From Rhabditoides inermis (Eukaryota; Nematoda; Chromadorea; Rhabditida; Rhabditidae): a DNA stretch of 64,000 nt. This document shows positions 31,901 to 45,600 of this stretch, one piece after another. The stretch is from the NCBI GenBank assembly GCA_963966185.1, contig CAWZYM010000204.1, positions 525,001 through 589,000 of the forward strand, in the 5' to 3' direction. The notes below the pieces were generated by a model that was given only the letters and a program-made list of their open reading frames with translations, was not told where the DNA came from and ran no database searches. Positions within the stretch are counted from its first letter, which is position 1, and each line of letters opens with the position of its first letter. The position numbers were made by a program, and so were the translations under genes.

Positions 31901-34900
31901 CTTTTTTAAAGGCTACATACCTTTTTTCCAAGGGCTACATACCTTTTTCGAGGGCTACATACATTTTTCCGAGGGCTACATACCTTTTTTCGAGGGCTAC
32001 ATACCTTTTTCCGGGAGTACATACCTTTTTTTACCTTTTTCGAGGGCTACATACCTTTTTCCGAGGGCTACATACCTTTCCGAGGGCTACATACCTTTTT
32101 CCGAGGGCTACATATTTTTTTTCCGAAGGCTACATTCCTTTTTTCGAAGGCTACATACATTTTTTTTCCGAGGGTTACATACGTTTTTCCGAGGGCTACA
32201 TACCTTTTTCCGAGGGCTACATACCTTTTTCCGAGGGCTACATACCTTTTTCCGAGGGCTACATACCTTTTTCCAAGGGCTACATACCTTTTTCAAGGGC
32301 TACATACCTTTTTTCAGGGCTACATACATTTTTCCGAGGGCTACATACCTTTTTCCAAGAATACATACCTTTTTCCGAGGGCTACATACCTTTTTCCGAG
32401 GGCTACATACCCTTTTTCGAGGGCTACATACCTTTTTTAAGGGGTACATACCTTTTTTCCAAGGGCTACATACCTTTTCCCGAGGGCTACATACCTTTTA
32501 CCGAGGTCTACATACCCTTTTCCAAGGGCTACATACCTTTTTTTCCGAGGGCTACATAAGTACCTTTTTCCAAAGGCTACATACCTTTTTTCCAAAGGCT
32601 ACATACCTTTTTTCCGAGGGCTACATACCTTTTTCCGAGGGCTTCCTAACTTTTTCCGAGAGTACATACCTTTTTCCAAGGGCTACTTACCTTTTTCGAG
32701 GGCTACATACCTTTTTCCGAGGGCTACATACCTTTTTTTTCGAGGGGTACATACCTTTTTTTTAAGGGCTACATACCTTTTTTCCAAGGGCTACATACCT
32801 TTTTCCAAGGGCTACTTACCTTTTTCGAGGGCTACATACATTTTTCCGAGGGCTACATACCTTTTTCCGAGGGCTACATACCTTTTTCCGAGGGCTACAT
32901 ACCTTTTTCCGAGGGTACATACCTTTTTTCCCAGGGCTACATACCTTTTTCCGTGGGCTACATACCTTTTTCCGAAGGCTACATACCTTTTTTCCGTGGG
33001 CTACATACCTTTTTCCGAGGGCTACATACCTTTTTTCCGAGGGCTACATACCTTTTTCCGAGAGTACATACCTTTTTTCCGAGAGTACATACCTTTTTCC
33101 GAGGGCTACATACCTTTTTCCGAAGGCTACATACCTTTTCTTCCGAATGCTACATACCTTTTTTCCGAAGGCTACATACCTTTTTTCGAAGGCTACATAC
33201 ATTTTTTTCCGAGGGCTACATACCTTTTTTCGAGAGCTACATACCTTTTTCCGAAGGCTACATACCTTTTTTCCGAGGGCTACTCACCTTTTTCCGAGGG
33301 CTACATACTTTTTTTGCAAAGGCTACATACCTTTTTCTGAGGGCTACATACCTTTTTCCGAGGGCTACATACCTTTTTTTCGAGGGCTACATACCTTTTT
33401 TTAAGGACTACATACTTTTTTTTCCGAAGGCTACGTACCTTTTTTCGAAGGCTACATACATTTTTTTCCGAGGGCCACCTTTTTCCGAAGGCTACATACT
33501 TTTTTCCGAAGGCTACATACCTTTTTTCGAAGGCTACATACATTTTTTTCCGAGGGCTACCTTTTTCCGAAGGCTACATACCTTTTTTCCGAAGGCTACA
33601 TACCTTTTTTCGAAAACTACATACATTTTTTCCGAGGGCTACATACCTTTTTTCCGAGGGCTACATACCTTTTTCCGAAAGCTACATACCTTTTTCCGAG
33701 GGCTACATACCTTTTTTTCGAGGGCTACATACCTTTTTTTAAGGACTACATACCTTTTTTCCAACGGCTACATACCTTTTTCCAAGGGCTACTTACCTTT
33801 TTTGAGGGCTACATACCTTTTTCCGAGGGCTACATACCTTTCCGAGAGCTACATACCTTTTTCCGAGGGCTACATAATTTTTTTTCCGAAGGCTACATTC
33901 CTTTTTTCGAAGGCTACATACATTTTTTTCCGAGGGCTACATACCTTTTTCCGAGGGCTACATACCTTTTCCCGAGGGCTACATACCTTTTTCCGAGGGC
34001 TACATACCTTTTTCCGAGGGCTACATACCTTTTTCCAAAGGCTACATACCTTTTTTTCGAGGGCTACATACCTTTTTTAAGGGCTACATACCTTTTTTTC
34101 AAAGGCTACATACCTTTTTCCGAGGGCTACATACCTTTTTCCGAGGGCTACATACCTTTTTCCGAGAGTACATACCTTTTTCCGAGGGCTACATACCTTT
34201 TTCCGAGGGCTACATACCTTTTTTTCGAGGGCTTCATACCTTTTTTAATGGCTACATACCTTTTTCCGAAGGCTACATACATACTTTTTTCCGAGGGTTT
34301 CATACCTTTTTCCGAGAGTACATACCTTTTTCCAAGGGCTACTTACCTTTTTCGAGGGCTACATACCTTTTTCCGAGGACTACATACCTTTTTCCGAGAA
34401 CTACAAACCTTTTTCCGAGGGCTACATACCTTTTTTCGATGGCTACATACCTTTTTTAAAGGCTACATACCTTTTTTCCAAGGGCTACATACCTTTTTCC
34501 GAGGGCTACATACCTTTTTTTCGAGGGCTACATACCTTTTTTTAAGGACTACATACTTTTTTTTCCGAAGGCTACGTACCTTTTTTCGAAGGCTACATAC
34601 ATTTTTTTTCCGAGGGCCACCTTTTTCCGAAGGCTACATACTTTTTTCCGAAGGCTACATACCTTTTTTCGAAGGCTACATACATTTTTTTCCGAGGGCT
34701 ACCTTTTTCCGAAGGCTACATACCTTTTTTCCGAAGGCTACATACCTTTTTTCGAAAACTACATACATTTTTTTCCGAGGGCTACATACCTTTTTTCCGA
34801 GGGCTACATACCTTTTTCCGAAAGCTACATACCTTTTTCCGAGGGCTACATACCTTTTTTTCGAGGGCTACATACCTTTTTTTAAGGACTACATACCTTT

Positions 34901-37900
34901 TTTCCAACGGCTACATACCTTTTTCCAAGGGCTACTTACCTTTTTTGAGGGCTACATACCTTTTTCCGAGGGCTACATACCTTTCCGAGAGCTACATACC
35001 TTTTTCCGAGGGCTACATAATTTTTTTTCCGAAGGCTACATTCCTTTTTTCGAAGGCTACATACATTTTTTTCCGAGGGCTACATACCTTTTTCCGAGGG
35101 CTACATACCTTTTTCCGAGGGCTACATACCTTTTTCCGAGGGCTACATACCTTTTTCCGAGGGCTACATACCTTTTTCCAAAGGCTACATACCTTTTTTT
35201 CGAGGGCTACATACCTTTTTTAAGGGCTACATACCTTTTTTTCAAAGGCTACATACCTTTTTCCGAGGGCTACATACCTTTTTCCGAGGGCTACATACCT
35301 TTTTCCGAGAGTACATACCTTTTTCCGAGGGCTACATACCTTTTTCCGAGGGCTACATACCTTTTTTTCGAGGGCTTCATACCTTTTTTAATGGCTACAT
35401 ACCTTTTTCCGAAGGCTACATACATACCTTTTTCCGAGGGTTTCATACCTTTTTCCGAGAGTACATACCTTTTTCCAAGGGCTACTTACCTTTTTCGAGG
35501 GCTACATACCTTTTTCCGAGGACTACATACCTTTTTCCGAGGGCTACAAACCTTTTTCCGAGGGCTACATACCTTTTTTCGATGGCTACATACCTTTTTT
35601 AAAGGCTACATACCTTTTTTCCAAGGGCTACATACCTTTTTCGAGGGCTACATACATTTTTCCGAGGGCTACATACCTTTTTCCGAGGGCTACATAACTT
35701 TTTCCGGGAGTACATACCTTTTTCCGAGGGCTACATACCTTTTTTTCCGAGGGCTACATACCTTTTTTCCGAGGGCTACATACTTTTCCGAGGGCTACAT
35801 ACCTTTTTCCGAGAGCTACATATTTTTTTTCCGAAGGCTACATTCCTTTTTTCGAAGGCTACATACATTTTTTTCCGAGGGCTACATACCTTTTTCCGAG
35901 GGCTACATACCTTTTTCCGAGGGCTACATACCTTTTTCCGAGGGCTACATACCTTTTTCCGAGGGCTACATACCTTTTTCAAGGGCTACTTACCTTTTTC
36001 GAGGGCTACATACCTTTTTCCGAGGGCTACATACTTTTCCGAGGGCTACATACCTTTTTCCGAGGGCTACATATTTTTTTTCCGAAGGCTACATACCTTT
36101 TTTCGAGAGCTACATACCTTTTTTAAGGGCTACATACCTTTTTTTCCAAGGGCTAAATACCTTTTTCCGAGGGCTACATACCTTTTTCCGAGGGCTACAT
36201 ACCTTTTTCCGAGAGTACATACCTTTTTCCGAGGGGTACATACCTTTTACCGAGGTCTACATACCCTTTTCCAAGGGCTACATACCTTTTTTCCGAGGGC
36301 TACATAAGTACCTTTTTCCAAAGGCTACATACCTTTTTTCCAAAGGCTACATACCTTTTTTCCGAGGGCTACATACCTTTTTCCGAGGGCTTCATAACTT
36401 TTTCCGAGAGTACATACCTTTTTCCAAGGGCTACTTACCTTTTTCGAGGGCTACTTACCTTTTTCGAGGGCTACATACATTTTTCCGAGGGCTACATACC
36501 TTTTTCCGAGGGCTACATACCTTTTTCCGAGGGCTACATACCTTTTCCGAGGGTACATACCTTTTTTCCCAGGGCTACATACCTTTTTCCGTGGGCTACA
36601 TACCTTTTTCCGAAGGCTACATACCTTTTTTCCGTGGGCTACATACCTTTTTCCGAGGGCTACATACCTTTTTTCCGAGGGCTACATACCTTTTTCCGAG
36701 AGTACATACCTTTTTTCCGAGAGTACATACCTTTTTCCGAGGGCTACATACCTTTTTCCGAAGGCTACATACCTTTTCTTCCGAATGCTACATACCTTTT
36801 TTCCGAAGGCTACATACCTTTTTTCGAAGGCTACATACATTTTTTTCCGAGGGCTACATACCTTTTTTCGAGAGCTACATACCTTTTTCCGAAGGCTACA
36901 TACCTTTTTTCCGAGGGCTACTCACCTTTTTCCGAGGGCTACATACTTTTTTTGCAAAGGCTACATACCTTTTTCTGAGGGCTACATACCTTTTTCCGAG
37001 GGCTACATACCTTTTTTTCGAGGGCTACATACCTTTTTTTAAGGACTACATACTTTTTTTTCCGAAGGCTACGTACCTTTTTTCGAAGGCTACATACATT
37101 TTTTTTCCGAGGGCCACCTTTTTCCGAAGGCTACATACTTTTTTCCGAAGGCTACATACCTTTTTTCGAAGGCTACATACATTTTTTTCCGAGGGCTACC
37201 TTTTTCCGAAGGCTACATACCTTTTTTCCGAAGGCTACATACCTTTTTTCGAAAACTACATACATTTTTTTCCGAGGGCTACATACCTTTTTTCCGAGGG
37301 CTACATACCTTTTTCCGAAAGCTACATACCTTTTTCCGAGGGCTACATACCTTTTTTTCGAGGGCTACATACCTTTTTTTAAGGACTACATACCTTTTTT
37401 CCAACGGCTACATACCTTTTTCCAAGGGCTACTTACCTTTTTTGAGGGCTACATACCTTTTTCCGAGGGCTACATACCTTTCCGAGAGCTACATACCTTT
37501 TTCCGAGGGCTACATAATTTTTTTTCCGAAGGCTACATTCCTTTTTTCGAAGGCTACATACATTTTTTTCCGAGGGCTACATACCTTTTTCCGAGGGCTA
37601 CATACCTTTTTCCGAGGGCTACATACCTTTTTCCGAGGGCTACATACCTTTTTCCGAGGGCTACATACCTTTTTCCAAAGGCTACATACCTTTTTTTCGA
37701 GGGCTACATACCTTTTTTAAGGGCTACATACCTTTTTTTCAAAGGCTACATACCTTTTTCCGAGGGCTACATACCTTTTTCCGAGGGCTACATACCTTTT
37801 TCCGAGAGTACATACCTTTTTCCGAGGGCTACATACCTTTTTCCGAGGGCTACATACCTTTTTTTCGAGGGCTTCATACCTTTTTTAATGGCTACATACC

Positions 37901-40470
37901 TTTTTCCGAAGGCTACATACATACTTTTTTCCGAGGGTTTCATACCTTTTTCCGAGAGTACATACCTTTTTCCAAGGGCTACTTACCTTTTTCGAGGGCT
38001 ACATACCTTTTTCCGAGGACTACATACCTTTTTCCGAGGGCTACAAACCTTTTTCCGAGGGCTACATACCTTTTTTCGATGGCTACATACCTTTTTTAAA
38101 GGCTACATACCTTTTTTCCAAGGGCTACATACCTTTTTCCGAGGGCTACATACCTTTTTTTCGAGGGCTACATACCTTTTTTTAAGGACTACATACTTTT
38201 TTTTCCGAAGGCTACGTACCTTTTTTCGAAGGCTACATACATTTTTTTTCCGAGGGCCACCTTTTTCCGAAGGCTACATACTTTTTTCCGAAGGCTACAT
38301 ACCTTTTTTCGAAGGCTACATACATTTTTTTCCGAGGGCTACCTTTTTCCGAAGGCTACATACCTTTTTTCCGAAGGCTACATACCTTTTTTCGAAAACT
38401 ACATACATTTTTTTCCGAGGGCTACATACCTTTTTCCGAGGGCTACATACCTTTTTCCGAAAGCTACATACCTTTTTCCGAGGGCTACATACCTTTTTTT
38501 CGAGGGCTACATACCTTTTTTTAAGGACTACATACCTTTTTTCCAACGGCTACATACCTTTTTCCAAGGGCTACTTACCTTTTTTGAGGGCTACATACCT
38601 TTTTCCGAGGGCTACATACCTTTCCGAGAGCTACATACCTTTTTCCGAGGGCTACATAATTTTTTTTCCGAAGGCTACATTCCTTTTTTCGAAGGCTACA
38701 TACATTTTTTTCCGAGGGCTACATACCTTTTTCCGAGGGCTACATACCTTTTTCCGAGGGCTACATACCTTTTTCCGAGGGCTACATACCTTTTTCCGAG
38801 GGCTACATACCTTTTTCCAAAGGCTACATACCTTTTTTTCGAGGGCTACATACCTTTTTTAAGGGCTACATACCTTTTTTTCAAAGGCTACATTCCTTTT
38901 TCCGAGGGCTACATACCTTTTTCCGAGGGCTACATACCTTTTTCCGAGAGTACATACCTTTTTCCGAGGGCTACATACCTTTTTCCGAGGGCTACATACC
39001 TTTTTTTCGAGGGCTTCATACCTTTTTTAATGGCTACATACCTTTTTCCGAAGGCTACATACATACCTTTTTCCGAGGGTTTCATACCTTTTTCCGAGAG
39101 TACATACCTTTTTCCAAGGGCTACTTACCTTTTTCGAGGGCTACATACCTTTTTCCGAGGACTACATACCTTTTTCCGAGGGCTACAAACCTTTTTCCGA
39201 GGGCTACATACCTTTTTTCGATGGCTACATACCTTTTTTAAAGGCTACATACCTTTTTTCCAAGGGCTACATACCTTTTTCGAGGGCTACATACATTTTT
39301 CCGAGGGCTACATACCTTTTTCCGAGGGCTACATAACTTTTTCCGGGAGTACATACCTTTTTCCGAGGGCTACACACCTTTTTTTCCGAGGGCTACATAC
39401 CTTTTTTCCGAGGGCTACATACTTTTCCGAGGGCTACATACCTTTTTCCGAGAGCTACATATTTTTTTTTCCGAAGGCTACATTCCTTTTTTCGAAGGCT
39501 ACATACATTTTTTTCCGAGGGCTACATACCTTTTTCCGAGGGCTACATACCTTTTTCCGAGGGCTACATACCTTTTTCCGAGGGCTACATACCTTTTTCC
39601 GAGGGCTACATACCTTTTTCAAGGGCTACTTACCTTTTTCGAGGGCTACATACCTTTTTCCGAGGGCTACATACTTTTCCGAGGGCTACATACCTTTTTC
39701 CGAGGGCTACATATTTTTTTTCCGAAGGCTACATACCTTTTTTCGAGAGCTACATACCTTTTTTAAGGGCTACATACCTTTTTTTCCAAGGGCTAAATAC
39801 CTTTTTCCGAGGGCTACATACCTTTTTCCGAGGGCTACATACCTTTTTCCGAGAGTACATACCTTTTTCCGAGGGGTACATACCTTTTACCGAGGTCTAC
39901 ATACCCTTTTCCAAGGGCTACATACCTTTTTTCCGAGGGCTACATAAGTACCTTTTTCCAAAGGCTACATACCTTTTTTCCAAAGGCTACATACCTTTTT
40001 TCCGAGGGCTACATACCTTTTTCCGAGGGCTTCATAACTTTTTCCGAGAGTACATACCTTTTTCCAAGGGCTACTTACCTTTTTCGAGGGCTACTTACCT
40101 TTTTCGAGGGCTACATACATTTTTCCGAGGGCTACATACCTTTTTCCGAGGGCTACATACCTTTTTCCGAGGGCTACATACCTTTTTTCCGAGAGTACAT
40201 ACCTTTTTCCCAGGGCTACATACCTTTTTCCGTGGGCTACATACCTTTTTCCGAAGGCTACATACCTTTTTTCCATGGGCTACATACCTTTTTCCGAGGG
40301 CTACATACCTTTTTTTCCGAGGGCTACATACCTTTTTCCGAGAGTACATACCTTTTTTCCGAGAGTACATACCTTTTCCGAGGGCTACATACCTTTTTCC
40401 GAAGGCTACATACCTTTTCTTCCGAATGCTACATACCTTTTTCCGAAGGCTACATACCTTTTTTCGAAGG
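28992..40470 (+). repeat. 21 bp satellite, left arm
   Basis: Tandem array with consensus CTTTTTCCGAGGGCTACATAC (21 bp). Variants differ mainly in the length of the T-tract (4-9), in CCGAGG/CCAAGG/TCGAAG and in short indels (such as GAGAGTACATAC). None of the three plus-strand frames of the unit contains a stop, so long frames such as 34248-37382 appear. Canonical units give heptads LFPRATY, FFRGLHT or FSEGYIP, and the frame rotates at 20 or 22 bp variants. Higher-order repeats of about 1.14 kb and 3.64 kb are visible. Confidence 0.98.
32996..40272 (+). repeat. Higher-order repeat of about 3.64 kb, two copies
   Basis: Characteristic variant strings recur at a distance of 3638-3640 bp: 32996 and 36634, 33147 and 36785, 34248 and 37888. 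Within each copy a unit of about 1.14 kb is itself repeated (33804 and 34945; 37442 and 38585). Confidence 0.85.
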
Positions 40471-42649
40471 CGAAAAAGGTATGTAGCCCTTGAAAAAAAG
40501 GTATGTAGCCCTTAAAAAAGGTATGTAGCCCTCGAAAAAGGGTATGTAGCCCTCGGAAAAAGGTATGTAGCCCTCGGAAAAAGGTATGTACTCTTGGAAA
40601 AAGGTATGTAGCCCTCGGAAAAAGGTATGTAGCCCTTGAGAAAAAGGTATGTAGCCCTTGAAAAAGGTATGTAGCCCTCGGAAAAAGGTATGTAGCCCTC
40701 GGAAAAAGGTATGTACTCTTGGAAAAAGGTATGTAGCCCTCGGAAAAAGGTATGAAGCCCTCGAAAAAAAGGTATGTAGCCCTCGGAAAAAGGTATGTAG
40801 CCCTCGGAAAAAGGTATGTACTCTCGGAAAAAGGTATGTAGCCCTCGGAAAAAGGTATGTAGCCCTCGGAAAAATGTATGTAGCCCTTGAAAAAAAGGTA
40901 TGTAGCCCTTAAAAAAGGTATGTAGCCCTCGAAAAAAAGGTATGTAGCCCTTGGAAAAAGGTATGTAGCCCTCAAAAAAAAGGTATGTAGCCCTCGGAAA
41001 AAGGTATGTAGCCCTCGAAAAAGGTAAGTAGCCCTTGGAAAAAGGTATGTACTCTCGGAAAAAGTTATGAAGCCCTCGGAAAAAGGTATGTAGACCTCGG
41101 AAAAAAGGTATGTAGCCTTTGGAAAAAAGGTATGTAGCCTTTGGAAAAAGGTACTTATGTAGCCCTCGGAAAAAAGGTATGTAGCCCTTGAAAAAGGGTA
41201 TGTAGCCCTCGGAAAAAGGTATGTACCCCTCGGAAAAAGGTATGTAGCCCTTAAAAAAGGTATGTAGCCCTCGAAAAAGGGTATGTAGCCCTCGGAAAAA
41301 GGTATGTAGCCCTTAAAAAGGTATGTAGCCCTCGAAAAAGGGTATGTAGCCCTCGGAAAAAGGTATGTAGCCCTCGGAAAAAGGTATGTACTCTTGGAAA
41401 AAGGTATGTAGCCCTTGGAAAAAAGGTATGTAGCCCTTAAAAAAAGGTACGTAGCCCTCAAAAAAAAGGTATGTAGCCCTCGGAAAAAGGTATGTAGCCC
41501 TCGAAAAAGGTAAGTAGCCCTTGGAAAAAGGTATGTACTCTCGGAAAAAGTTAGGAAGCCTCCGGAAAAAGGTATGTAGCCCTCGGAAAAAGGTATGTAG
41601 CCTTTGGAAAAAAGGTATGTAGCCTTTGGAAAAAGGTACTTATGTAGCCCTCGGAAAAAAAGGTATGTAGCCCTTGGAAAAGGGTATGTAGCCCTCGGAA
41701 AAAGGTATGTACCCCTCGGAAAAAGGTATGTACTCTCGGAAAAAGGTATGTAGCCCTCGGAAAAAGGTATGTAGCCCTCGGAAAAAGGTATGTAGCCCTT
41801 GGAAAAAAGGTATGTAGCCCTTAAAAAAGGTATGTAGCCCTCGAAAAAGGGTATGTAGCCCTCGGAAAAAGGTATGTAGCCCTTAAAAAAGGTATGTAGC
41901 CCTCGAAAAAGGGTATGTAGCCCTCGGAAAAAGGTATGTAGCCCTTAAAAAGGTATGTAGCCCTCGAAAAAGGGTATGTAGCCCTCGGAAAAAGGTATGT
42001 AGCCCTCGGAAAAAGGTATGTACTCTTGGAAAAAGGTATGTAGCCCTTGGAAAAAAGGTATGTAGCCCTTAAAAAAAGGTACGTAGCCCTCAAAAAAAAG
42101 GTATGTAGCCCTCGGAAAAAGGTATGTAGCCCTCGAAAAAGGTAAGTAGCCCTTGGAAAAAGGTATGTACTCTCGGAAAAAGTTAGGAAGCCTCCGGAAA
42201 AAGGTATGTAGCCCTCGGAAAAAGGTATGTAGCCTTTGGAAAAAAGGTATGTAGCCTTTGGAAAAAGGTACTTATGTAGCCCTCGGAAAAAAAGGTATGT
42301 AGCCCTTGGAAAAGGGTATGTAGCCCTCGGAAAAAGGTATGTACCCCTCGGAAAAAGGTATGTACTCTCGGAAAAAGGTATGTAGCCCTCGGAAAAAGGT
42401 ATGTAGCCCTCGGAAAAAGGTATGTAGCCCTTGGAAAAAAGGTATGTAGGCCTTAAAAAAGGTATGTAGCCCTCGAAAAAGGGTATGTAGCCCTCGGAAA
42501 AAGGTATGTAGCCCTCGGAAAAAGGTATGTAGCCCTTGAGAAAAAGGTATGTAGCCCTTGAAAAAGGTATGTAGCCCTCGGAAAAAAGGTATGTAGCCCT
42601 CGGAAAAAGGTATGTACTCTTGGAAAAAGGTATGTAGCCCTCGGAAAAA

Positions 42650-45600
42650 GGTATGTAGCCCTTGAGAAAAAGGTATGTAGCCCTTGAAAAAGGTATGTAG
42701 CCCTCGGAAAAAGGTATGTAGCCCTCGGAAAAAGGTATGTAGCCCTCGGAAAAAGGTATGTACTCCCGGAAAAAGGTATGTAGGTATGTAGCCCTCGGAA
42801 AAAGGTATGTAGCCCTCGGAAAAATGTATGTAGCCCTCGAAAAAGGTATGTAGCCCTTGGAAAAAAGGTATGTAGCCTTTAAAAAAGGTATGTAGCCATT
42901 GAAAAAAAGGTATGTAGCCCTCGGAAAAAGGTTTGTAGCCCTCGGAAAAAGGTATGTAGCCCTCGGAAAAAGGTATTTAGCCCTCGAAAAAGGTAAGTAG
43001 CCCTTGGAAAAAGGTATGTACTCTCGGAAAAAGGTATGAAGCCCTCGGAAAAAGGTATGTATGTAGCTCTTGGAAAAAGGTATGTAGCCCTTAAAAAAGG
43101 TATGAAGCCCTCGAAAAAAAGGTATGTAGCCCTCGGAAAAAGGTATGTAGCCCTCGGAAAAAGGTATGTACTCTCGGAAAAAGGTATGTAGCCCTCGGAA
43201 AAAGGTATGTAGCCCTCGGAAAAATGTATGTAGCCCTTGAAAAAAAGGTATGTAGCCCTTAAAAAAAGGTATGTAGCCCTCGAAAAAAAGGTATGTAGCC
43301 CTTGGAAAAAGGTATGTAGCCCTCAAAAAAAAGGTATGTAGCCCTCGGAAAAAGGTATGTAGCCCTCGAAAAAGGTAAGTAGCCCTTGGAAAAAGGTATG
43401 TACTCTCGGAAAAAGTTATGAAGCCCTCGGAAAAAGGTATGTAGACCTCGGAAAAAAGGTATGTAGCCTTTGGAAAAAAGGTATGTAGCCTTTGGAAAAA
43501 GGTACTTATGTAGCCCTCGGAAAAAAGGTATGTAGCCCTTGAAAAAGGGTATGTAGCCCTCGGAAAAAGGTATGTACCCCTCGGAAAAAGGTATGTACTC
43601 TCGGAAAAAGGTATGTAGCCCTCGGAAAAAGGTATGTAGCCCTCGGAAAAAGGTATGTAGCCCTTGGAAAAAAGGTATGTAGCCCTTAAAAAAGGTATGT
43701 AGCCCTCGAAAAAGGGTATGTAGCCCTCGGAAAAAGGTATGTAGCCCTTAAAAAGGTATGTAGCCCTCGAAAAAGGGTATGTAGCCCTCGGAAAAAGGTA
43801 TGTAGCCCTCGGAAAAAGGTATGTACTCTTGGAAAAAGGTATGTAGCCTTGGAAAAAAGGTATGTAGCCTTTAAAAAAAGGTACGTAGCCCTCAAAAAAA
43901 AGGTATGTAGCCCTCGGAAAAAGGTATGTAGCCCTCGAAAAAGGTAAGTAGCCCTTGGAAAAAGGTATGTACTCTCGGAAAAAAGTTATGAAGCCTCCGG
44001 AAAAAGGTATGTAGCCCTCGGAAAAAAGGTATGTAGCCTTTGGAAAAAAGGTATGTAGCCTTTGGAAAAAGGTACTTATGTAGCCCTCGGAAAAAAAGGT
44101 ATGTAGCCCTTGGAAAAGGGTATGTAGCCCTCGGAAAAAGGTATGTACCCCTCGGAAAAAGGTATGTACTCTCGGAAAAAGGTATGTAGCCCTCGGAAAA
44201 AGGTATGTAGCCCTCGGAAAAAGGTATGTAGCCCTTGGAAAAAAGGTATGTAGCCCTTAAAAAAGGTATGTAGCCCTCGAAAAAGGGTATGTAGCCCTCG
44301 GAAAAAGGTATGTAGCCCTCGGAAAAAGGTATGTAGCCCTTGAGAAAAAGGTATGTAGCCCTTGAAAAAGGTATGTAGCCCTCGGAAAAAAGGTATGTAG
44401 CCCTCGGAAAAAGGTATGTACTCTTGGAAAAAGGTATGTAGCCCTCGGAAAAAGGTATGTAGCCCTTGAGAAAAAGGTATGTAGCCCTTGAAAAAGGTAT
44501 GTAGCCCTCGGAAAAAGGTATGTAGCCCTCGGAAAAAGGTATGTAGCCCTCGGAAAAAGGTATGTACTCCCGGAAAAAGGTATGTAGCCCTCGGAAAAAG
44601 GTATGTAGCCCTCGGAAAAATGTATGTAGCCCTCGAAAAAGGTATGTAGCCCTTGGAAAAAAGGTATGTAGCCTTTAAAAAAGGTATGTAGCCATTGAAA
44701 AAAAGGTATGTAGCCCTCGGAAAAAGGTTTGTAGCCCTCGGAAAAAGGTATGTAGCCCTCGGAAAAAGGTATTTAGCCCTCGAAAAAGGTAAGTAGCCCT
44801 TGGAAAAAGGTATGTACTCTCGGAAAAAGGTATGAAGCCCTCGGAAAAAGGTATGTATGTAGCTCTTGGAAAAAGGTATGTAGCCCTTAAAAAAGGTATG
44901 AAGCCCTCGAAAAAAAGGTATGTAGCCCTCGGAAAAAGGTATGTAGCCCTCGGAAAAAGGTATGTACTCTCGGAAAAAGGTATGTAGCCCTCGGAAAAAG
45001 GTATGTAGCCCTCGGAAAAATGTATGTAGCCCTTGAAAAAAAGGTATGTAGCCCTTAAAAAAGGTATGTAGCCCTCGAAAAAAAGGTATGTAGCCCTTGG
45101 AAAAAGGTATGTAGCCCTCAAAAAAAGGTATGTAGCCCTCGGAAAAAGGTATGTAGCCCTCGAAAAAGGTAAGTAGCCCTTGGAAAAAGGTATGTACTCT
45201 CGGAAAAAGTTATGAAGCCCTCGGAAAAAGGTATGTAGACCTCGGAAAAAAGGTATGTAGCCTTTGGAAAAAAGGTATGTAGCCTTTGGAAAAAGGTACT
45301 TATGTAGCCCTCGGAAAAAAGGTATGTAGCCCTTGAAAAAGGGTATGTAGCCCTCGGAAAAAGGTATGTACCCCTCGGAAAAAGGTATGTACTCTCGGAA
45401 AAAGGTATGTAGCCCTCGGAAAAAGGTATGTAGCCCTCGGAAAAAGGTATGTAGCCCTTGGAAAAAAGGTATGTAGCCCTTAAAAAAGGTATGTAGCCCT
45501 CGAAAAAGGGTATGTAGCCCTCGGAAAAAGGTATGTAGCCCTTAAAAAGGTATGTAGCCCTCGAAAAAGGGTATGTAGCCCTCGGAAAAAGGTATGTAGC

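Noticed and set aside
34248..37382. 1044-codon open frame and similar long frames on both arms of the satellite
   Set aside because: They follow from a 21 bp unit without stops on one strand. The frame rotates at 20 and 22 bp variants, there is no start or splice context, and composition is identical to the repeat.
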